This document shows positions 11,259 to 64,000 of a stretch of DNA of 64,000 nt, in pieces. The notes under the pieces are model-generated. The model was not told the DNA's origin, searched no databases, and worked only from the letters and a program-made list of their open reading frames with translations. Source of the DNA: Apostichopus japonicus (taxonomy: Eukaryota; Echinodermata; Holothuroidea; Aspidochirotida; Stichopodidae); NCBI RefSeq assembly GCF_037975245.1, contig NC_092568.1, positions 12,425,501 through 12,489,500 of the forward strand, given 5' to 3'. How positions within the stretch are numbered: position 1 is the first letter of the stretch; every line of letters starts with the position of its first letter. The position numbers were made by a program, and so were the translations under genes.

Positions 11259-11272
11259 CTACTTTCACCTGA
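11259..11272 (-). other. Splice acceptor in the 5' UTR of the sulfotransferase gene, plus in-frame stop
   Basis: On the minus strand, TATTTTCAG ends at 11269, directly followed by GTGAAAGTAGACACAG and the ATG at 11246. This indicates at least one upstream noncoding exon, so the promoter lies further right and was not located. The in-frame TAG is at 11261-11259. Confidence 0.55.
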
Positions 11273-13249
11273 AAATATGAAAGACATAAAATTAGAATAC
11301 TGTTATGAGACCAACATAAATTTTTCAATATTTTTCATCAAACAATTGAAATAGTAATGGAAAGATTCATCCAACCAATCTTGTAGTTAGTTTGTATCAA
11401 CTGGCTGGGTAAGTGTAACTCTACAACCAGTTTGACAAATCACATTTTGATAACTAATACAGAGCAAAGATTAACTATGGTTAACATTCACAAAGGCACT
11501 TACCAAGAAATTTTCACTGTATTCTAAATAGCATTAGTTTTTGTGGCATTAAAAATATGGAAACAGCTTCTTTTTTTCCTAACAAAGTAAATGGTAGCCA
11601 CAGATCTAACCTCTTACTCTGCCTTGTTGTTTCACTGAAGCTGTGGAATATCCTTGATATTATAAGGTATAGACTAACAGTAACAGAACAATATTTACAG
11701 GAAACGTAAGTTAATTGGGTAGCCTGACAACAGTTATGCCTAAATGCATTTTTAGACCACCTAACTTAGGCTACATCAGTGCTTAAGCCTACATATTGAA
11801 GTGAAAGTGAAAGAGGCAAGTTATGCCTTGCTCGTAAAGAGGAAAAGGACAGTTATGTGTGTGTTAATAGATTCACGAGGAGAATTTAGGTTAACTAATA
11901 CACTAAGTATTAGAACAAACGTCAGCATTAATTTCAATGGTAGCCTCAAGAAGTTAGGCCTCAGCCTAAAAATTAGACTTATCGAAAGTAGCCTAGAGGC
12001 TACCCAGGTTGTATGACAAACCTGTGCCTAAAAGACATGTTTATTCATAATGTCTCCTATTTTAGCGTTTCTTCACAGCTTGCCTTCAGTAACGATATCA
12101 ATAACAAATGATAGAGGATACCTATCAGTTCGTTCATGTTTCATCTGCAACATCTGCTTTCTCTTTTATCGTTCCTGCTTCATTGACCACTGGCACTTAT
12201 GTAGTTTCGACACTGTTGTGTTTTTTTATGTCGAGTTCCACTACATAAATACGTCGATGCTTTAACCTCTAGTTGTAGTTGACACTGTCAAAGTAGTGCA
12301 TGACACAATGTCTACCTATACTATGAAAATAAAAAAGTTAACTCTTTTAAGAATCCATTCGAGTTAAACCCTGACTATCAAAGCAATTTGAGTTTCCGAA
12401 ATGACCATATTTCAGCCGTAATATATGCTTCAACAGTTAATAGGCTAGCTGATAAAATTCATGGCGCTATTTACTAATCGATGACAGAGACCGGCGTTGA
12501 CCATGAGTTTCAAACGCAGAGCGACGTTCCAGAAATAACCACAGCCATGCCTATATTCGGCTCTTGTAATAACTACTTCACGCCCTCTGTTTAAGAAGTG
12601 AAAACATGAAGAAAGCTATTACAATTTTCGTTCTCACTCCAAATAGTTTTCTTTCTCAATTCACTGCAACAAAGACGTCGACCCTTTTCGAAAATTTAAG
12701 CTGGTAAAAACCAAAGCAACTCGAATGTACAGAATTAGTTTACGGTAGCCATCAAGATAACATAGCCATAGTCGAACAACTGACTCCCGAGCGAGCACTA
12801 AACCACTGATGAACACACACTGGGTGACTGAAAGACTAAGTATCTCCGAAGGTGTACAATCTTCGATGTTCTGTTAAAGGTCGGTGCTCGTTTAGTGCAC
12901 GTGAGAAAATAATTATACTCGTGTTTAGTTGCACCTTGTTGTAAATTGGCAGTTGCAGTCGTATACCGCAGCATACACTACAACCGTCACCGACTTTTAG
13001 TTGGGGAAGACGCAACATGTGGGTTGGCTCGATTTAAAATTGATAGAATATCGATCAATCGTAGTGATCAATCGCCTTTCCACGAAGTTATCGAAACCTT
13101 GGTTTGACGGTCGAGACAGTGTTAAGTCAAGCCGCGTCTACTGGGACAGTATGCGGGGAGCTTTAGTATGAGTGCTTTGACATTTTATGTAGTCGGTTAA
13201 GGCTAAGTACCTGAAGTATAAAAAAAATCAAATATCAGAAATTAGTATA
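11273..13249. other. Intergenic / 5' region of the sulfotransferase gene
   Basis: It probably holds an untranslated exon and promoter of the minus-strand gene, but I cannot point to them. Open frames of 60-71 codons show no family features. The stretch around 12500-13100 has more CpG than its surroundings and is a possible promoter zone. Confidence 0.3.
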
Positions 13250-13411
13250 CAAATAATGAATGGTTATGAGTGCAATAGTGCAAATATTTCATGAGTTGAA
13301 AGATGGAATGTTCCATTCAACGAGGCGCAGCCGACTTGAATGGAACGAATTACATCTTTCAACGAATGAAATATTTGCACTATTGCATGAATGGAAACCA
13401 TTCATTATTTG
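13250..13411. repeat. 162 bp foldback (near-palindromic) element
   Basis: The left arm CAAATAATGAATGGTTA (13250) pairs with the right arm AAACCATTCATTATTTG (ending 13411). Inner arms pair through GTGCAATAGTGCAAATATTT and AGTTGAAAGATG. The centre is near 13330 at CGAGGCGCAGCC. Arms of about 75 nt with few mismatches would form a long hairpin as RNA or single-stranded DNA. It resembles foldback MITEs. The open frame 13260-13529 over it is a by-product. Confidence 0.85.
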
Positions 13412-14063
13412 TTTTAAACAACATATTATATTAAGATGGGTAAAATGCACTCATGCTACAGATTGTTTTGAACAGACAGGTTTTTCTGCTCAATTACCAT
13501 TGAAAAAAAGTTCTACCAAAAAAGTATAACCCATGGTTCTATTTCATAGAGTGGAATAGAGCGGATTTTGCATTCAATCAACGAGCAATTGACCAATCAA
13601 ATGACCAGAATTCAATTAGGTGTTGTATAATAATAGATAAGAAATGTTTCGCCATAACTCATAAATATGCAACAATTTAAAAGTGAAAAAGTTTTAGTCT
13701 CGAGTCTATGCGTGGCTTTGAATGTGGAGTCGCCAGTATAGCCAGTTGCTCCCGTCACGAAGTTGAAAATGTAGAGTCTTTTGCGGGCCGCAGTGAAGAT
13801 GGGAGAGGAGGGAGGGCGGAATGGGGGCCTTGGTTAGATCATGAAATCGTGACCTGTGGTATATAGGGCTGGAAAAGTAATTGATTTACCGCGGCCACAT
13901 TTAAGTTTTGTTTACCTAATCATCCCCGCGGTCGGATGACGAACATATAATCTGTGAAAAATGTGGGAGGTATATCATTATGATAAGAAATGAAGGATCG
14001 AAATATTTCACATGGGCATTTTGTCTACCTGTAATGTTGTAGTGTCGTATTACAATTCTATCA
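13412..14063. other. Intergenic, nothing recognised
   Basis: No gene or named repeat is seen. A G-rich, CpG-containing patch lies near 13780-13830. Confidence 0.35.
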
Positions 14064-14065
14064 GT

Positions 14066-14150
14066 AGCGGATTAAGGGCGGGCAACAGGGGCACGTGCTC
14101 CGGTCCCCCACATTTTGGGTCCCCCACATTTAGAGTATCCTTAAATGTAC
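14066..14150 (+). mobile_element. Possible truncated hAT-like left end
   Basis: The sequence CAGTAGCGGATTAAGGGCGG, followed by GTCCCCCAC repeats, resembles the ends of the other hAT-type elements here. No matching right end or 8 bp duplication was found. Confidence 0.35.
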
Positions 14151-14369
14151 AAAACTGTCGTAATTGTGATCCACAAAATTCTTAGCATGTAACGTTGAAG
14201 TGATGCGTTTCCCATGCTGTTTTGCTGACTGAATATTATTCGCTACTCGAATCAAGGCAGTCACTAATCAGTCCGGGAGAAACCCTCGATGGAGGGTGTG
14301 ATTTTCGTCTCAGTAAAATAGCATGTGTACAGTCGTTATGTTAAAGAAACACAAACTCCGGTCTCATGA

Positions 14370-14680
14370 TCGCACATTTGTTATCACGGTGAAGCATTAT
14401 GTGACAGTTGGTATTTACATATGGTGGTGTCAATTGTTTTGCACCGTATAAAGTCAACATGATGGTGTCGATTAAATTGACTGCTTCTATATATTTCGCC
14501 GTGTCAATAGGGATACGGTGGTATTGACTTTATTTCATCGTGTCACAATGCCTGTGAATATGGTGTCGATTTGAATGTGATGGTCTAAATTATACTTGAT
14601 ACGGTGATATAACTAGCACCGCTGCATAAATTGACACCATAATAAATTGGTGCAAAATCCTTATCATGACACCTCTTATG
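14370..14680. repeat. Degenerate GGTGTCAATT-type repeat tract
   Basis: Variants of GGTGTC(A/G)ATT, CACCGTATAAAGTCAAC and GATACGGTG(G/A)TAT recur in both orientations about every 30-60 bp. This looks like an old, mutated tandem or foldback repeat. Confidence 0.4.
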
Positions 14681-15204
14681 GTCTTCCACAACAATGATGA
14701 CATACATTAATGTAAGTGTAAAAAAGTGAATAATTCTTTTGCCAAAAATGCCTCCCAGATTGCCGGAAATGCCACTTCTCATGTCTTGTATGTTGCACCT
14801 AACTTTATGTTACTTGATCAGCTCTGCTTTATATATTGTTTTACACGGGTAATTGAAGATATAAAAGCACCTTAGGGAATTATGTTGGTAGCCAAAGCCT
14901 GTATATGCAGAGAGAAAGCCATATGGGGAATGTAGGTGTAAATTTATTGTTAGGTTTGTGCTATCATTATTTGCTTTACATTCCACCTACTGGAACCTAT
15001 ACTGGGGTGGGAGAGGGGCAATGAGCTGAGTGGGTGGGCTGTATAGGGGACTGGAGGGTCCGCGGTCCCCTTGTTTATATGTTAAAAAAGGCCGTGGTAT
15101 ATATAAGCTTCTTCACAGTCCATCATTATTCTTAGTTAAAACATTGAGGCACTGATATAGGGGCTGTAACAATAAAACCTATAAGCCTAAGAAGGCTTTT
15201 TTTA

Positions 15205-15247
15205 TTACGTCTATGTGCTTTATGATCATAAACACATATAGACGTAA
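15205..15247. repeat. 43 bp palindrome
   Basis: TTACGTCTATGTGCTTTATG is followed by ATCATAAACACATATAGACG and TAA. The arms pair nearly fully around TGATCA, giving a cruciform or hairpin of about 20 bp stem. It could be the joined ends of a decayed element. Confidence 0.7.
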
Positions 15248-15298
15248 CAAACTGTTTATAAACCGTACTTTCACATTAGACTGCTACACTGTTTACGC

Positions 15299-15620
15299 CA
15301 GTGGCGTAGGAAGGTACTTTTGAGTGGGGGGGGGGGGTCTGAAGACTGATGGCCGGCCTGGGGAAGGGGTCTAAGGGGAGGGGGTGTCCCCTCCCCTTTG
15401 GAATTTCTTTGCATTTCCAGGTGGCCTCAGATACAATTTGGTGCAATATAGCACATTTCAACACCCACTCCATCTTGTAAAGAATTTTGCATTTTCACCT
15501 GGTCTTAGGTGCAATTTGGTGCTCCAAATGAGATTTTTTTCTCATTTGGAAATGAAAAAGGGGTTTTCTGGTGAAATCTTAGGAGTTGCATGTTTATTGT
15601 TATATAAAAAAAACTCGTGA
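15299..15620 (+). mobile_element. Truncated hAT-like element (left end)
   Basis: It begins CAGTGGCGTAGGAAGG, then a G12 tract and GGGGTCTAAGGGGAGG. The last string also occurs, reversed, in the complete element at 34942-35720, so both belong to one group. A possible decayed right end (GGCTACGTCCCTG, ending 15885) does not share an 8 bp duplication with the left flank. Confidence 0.45.
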
Positions 15621-15899
15621 AAAAAATCGCACGGTCATTGCATCCGCGATCTTGCATATATGTGATGAAATGTTTAAAATAAACCTTATGTTCCTCTAAA
15701 ACACCATTCCTAAAATAACGTGCCTAGAATCTCGACTGAACATTTCTCTAAAACTACCTGAAATAGTACATACTGTCCAGGCGTTCACATTGTCGAATGC
15801 CTATGTTCATTTCGGAAGTGTAAACCTCGGGGGGGGGGGGTTGGGAGGGGGGAGAGCTACCCCTGTCCCGCAGGCTACGTCCCTGGAATTAGGTGAAAC

Positions 15900-17877
15900 T
15901 GGGCCCAGAATAAACCTATTGCAGTGACGTCTTCGCATGTTTGCAATTATAATCAATACAGATGGTGTAAAAATCACGTGGATTGGAAATGACTGAAGGC
16001 ATTTAGGAAATTCGTTGGTCAAACAGGATTTTATTTTTTTCGCAACGAGACCTTGTATATGGGTAGGGAAGTACGTTGCCTCTATTTCTAAAATTATTAA
16101 CATTCATGGGGGGGGTGGTTGGGGAGAAGAGTGATCAGAAGGGGGAAATGACTTGTAAGTAACATGAAAGTCCCAGATATTAACTATGAAATGATAGATA
16201 GCACATGTCAGTTGAATTTCTTTCTAGACATGCATCTCGAACAGACAGAACATGACCACGTGTATACCTTGTCTAAATTTCACAAAGTGGATTGAACTAC
16301 TGGAGTTTGTTTTTTGACGTAGACCGGAAAATGTAAGACAAGCTGATAAAATTGAGAATCATTCAATAGAGAAATGTTCATGGACAATACCATTCAATAG
16401 TAATGTGTAAGTTTGTAGTTAACATTATGGTACGATTGTATTGTAAATACCTATATATGCAACATACATATAACTACGTTAAGTTACATTCCGAATATAC
16501 CGTTCTTAATTACACAGTAAACGACGTTTGATTTTTATCCATAACGATAAAGTGTAATTATTAGATAAGCTTATAGGAGCAAAACGGGGAGTCCAGGGGA
16601 CGGGCAGGGGGGGGGGGGCGGCTGGGAAGCATGCCCATCATGTTTCAAGTGGTGGTGGGAAGGGGTACCCCTCTGCTCCCTCGTGTTTTCACTATAGGGA
16701 TGCACTCCACAACGGCGCTAGATCATTCAGTTGGTCGAGATTTCGGGGAGTCGATAAATCAGATCAAAACTCGGGATAAAGTCGAAAGTTTGCAGAAATA
16801 GATGAATATGAAAATATGGAGTTTAAATTATGAGTTGAAATAACGAGGAAGAAATACAAAATATGATTGATCCAACAATTCAAACTTTTCGAGAAGATGG
16901 TATATTTGTCTCAGAAAGTAATTGAATTTGACAGATAAAATAGATGACATTTATAGATAAATTATTATCCCGCCTATGCAACCGTAGCTTATATAACCAC
17001 AGAATTCTTCTTCAGAAGAGCCCAAAGTCCCACCGGTTTTCAGTGCCCCCTCATCTTTGGGTATAGCTCTCTAAGCCATTGTTACTTCATCCTTTTTGAG
17101 GGCAGTACATCGCATGGGCCGTTTTCAGATTAGACCGTGAGAATGTATGCCTTTGTAAAGCATGACTTGAAGTTGATTGGATATGTTTTCGATAATGGTG
17201 TATAGATCTAGATTCAATTTTTGCCTCACGTATGATACCATTATGAAAGTATCCGGATGGTCGGACAAAACGGTTGAAAATCGAATTCATGAATTACTGA
17301 GTGATATATCTTTGTTGAAACAATCTAGGAAAGTGTATTAATATTATCAGTTGCAAACTTACTTCCTAATGCTCGGCAAGGTTTAGAACCATCAATATTG
17401 TCGACCGAGAAAGTGGTTTGAAACTTACTCTCACCTAGTTTGACAGCTATTTTATGTCTACAAGCACTATAGTAAATTTTGATAACTTTGGGTTCTCAAA
17501 TTGTAATATTTGCATCAACTGAGAAAGGTATTCTGGTACTACAAAATGAACGATGTTTTTTTGTATCATTTTATAGTCATCGATTGATGCATGATGCCTT
17601 CATTTGCCGCAAATTTAATACTTCATTGGAAAATACTGAGTGAATCATCTTGACAAGTGATGTTAAAGGCCAAATTAATATCTCAAACAGTTGTCTCATT
17701 TTGTTCTCAACGAATAACTGTTATTGTTTCTCCTCCCTCTGGCGTGTATAATAACTACACAGTGGTCCCATACATATCATTACATGCGCATGACAGGAAG
17801 TATTGCATGCAGGTCATTCATCACTGTTCGTATGACATCTAATTCGTTCACAACATATCAAACCCTCCCGAGTATGA
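15900..17877. other. Intergenic upstream of the MAP4K gene
   Basis: No exon is recognised. Poly-G runs lie near 16108 and 16607. The kinase promoter and 5' UTR should lie in or near the right part, but I see no clear core element. Confidence 0.35.
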
Positions 17878-17880
17878 TGA
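17878..17880 (+). other. In-frame stop upstream of MAP4K start
   Basis: A TGA lies 66 nt before the ATG at 17947 with no other in-frame ATG between, so 17947 is the first possible start on this exon. A second ATG follows immediately (Met-Met). Confidence 0.75.
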
Positions 17881-17946
17881 TGGAATCCGTACCATAACTT
17901 GGATTTATATTGGAATACGTTTTTATTTGGAGACATTACTTCAATA

Positions 17947-63569
<45,623 letters not shown>

Positions 63570-64000
63570 GTAAGCGGTTGATATCAAACTTGTCATTGAT
63601 TCCCCACTCTCCCCCTCCCTTCCCCTCTCCTCACAGCAACCTCCTATTTCCCCTTACTGCTTGTGTTTTTGTTATCTTGTCATTAACTTTAACCTGTGCC
63701 AGCTTGGGAATCATTAATTGGATGATTTCCGAGGAATTAGTTGTGTCATGAAAACATCTTTCCTTCATTTGAAAACAGTACCAAAAGATGCAAACTCAGT
63801 AGTGGATATGATATTTATCTGCCGTTTGTTCGAAAACCAATAAATATTGAACAAAGATTTTAAATTTCCTGGCCAAAAAATGAAGGTTCTGTTGGACTGC
63901 ATTTCAATGACTACATTTAAGCAAAATTCATTCTTAATAGCTTGGTTTCCATCTAAACTAGTGAGAAAAAGAAAGCTTTTGGGAAAAGACGTTAGCATGT
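63570..64000 (+). other. Start of MAP4K intron 11
   Basis: Starts GTAAGC, then a C/T-rich stretch near 63600-63645. No further exon appears before the window ends. Confidence 0.7.

Noticed and set aside
13260-13529. 89-codon frame
   Set aside because: It covers the two arms of a palindrome, so the frame is a by-product of symmetry.
15299-15885. Complete hAT element between CAGTGGCGTAGG and GGCTACGTCCCTG
   Set aside because: The flanks (GTTTACGC and GAATTAGG) are not the same 8 bp, so the two ends probably belong to different decayed elements.

Overview
This is nuclear DNA of an animal. Coding sequence is split by large GT-AG introns, is sparse, and sits in AT-rich sequence full of transposon remnants, microsatellites and minisatellites. 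One recognisable MAP4K3/5-type kinase, a tRNA-derived SINE with a GCGCTTT-type tail and (ATT)n end, and the very frequent AGGCCTA-like words suggest a marine invertebrate deuterostome, perhaps an echinoderm. That placement is inference, not proof.

Layout. (1) 1741-2072, + strand: terminal coding exon of an ANGEL1/2-like (CCR4-related, EEP-fold) protein; the rest of the gene lies to the left. (2) About 2.35-9.9 kb: intergenic, with an AGGTCA-rich interspersed repeat, a reversed tRNA-derived SINE whose tail has become a (TA)n microsatellite, and a 0.8 kb decayed minisatellite. (3) 10011-11246, - strand: an intact single-coding-exon type II membrane protein of the heparan sulfate 3-O-sulfotransferase family (411 aa) with several changed cofactor-site residues. 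(4) About 11.3-17.9 kb: intergenic, with a 162 bp near-palindromic foldback element and truncated hAT-like ends. (5) 17947 to beyond 63569, + strand: the first 11 coding exons of a MAP4K3/5 (GCK-I subfamily, Drosophila happyhour-type) kinase. They cover the whole STE20 kinase domain and the start of the linker; the C-terminal CNH domain lies to the right of the window. The exons total 1,082 nt in about 45.6 kb.

The introns carry most of the remaining structure: hAT-type non-autonomous elements with exact 8 bp target-site duplications, a multicopy family of up to about 370 bp that occurs in both orientations, tRNA-SINEs, an array of three tRNA-like units, a 33 bp minisatellite with 99 bp higher-order structure, a 37-40 bp minisatellite, and local duplications.

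The three genes have no obvious joint role: mRNA deadenylase-like protein, Golgi glycan sulfation, and nutrient/stress kinase signalling. I see no bacterial-type system, CRISPR array or new multigene system. The points most worth a second look are the substituted sulfotransferase, the inverted repeat copies able to form double-stranded RNA in kinase introns, the tRNA-like triplet array, and repeat-borne nuclear-receptor half-site pairs.
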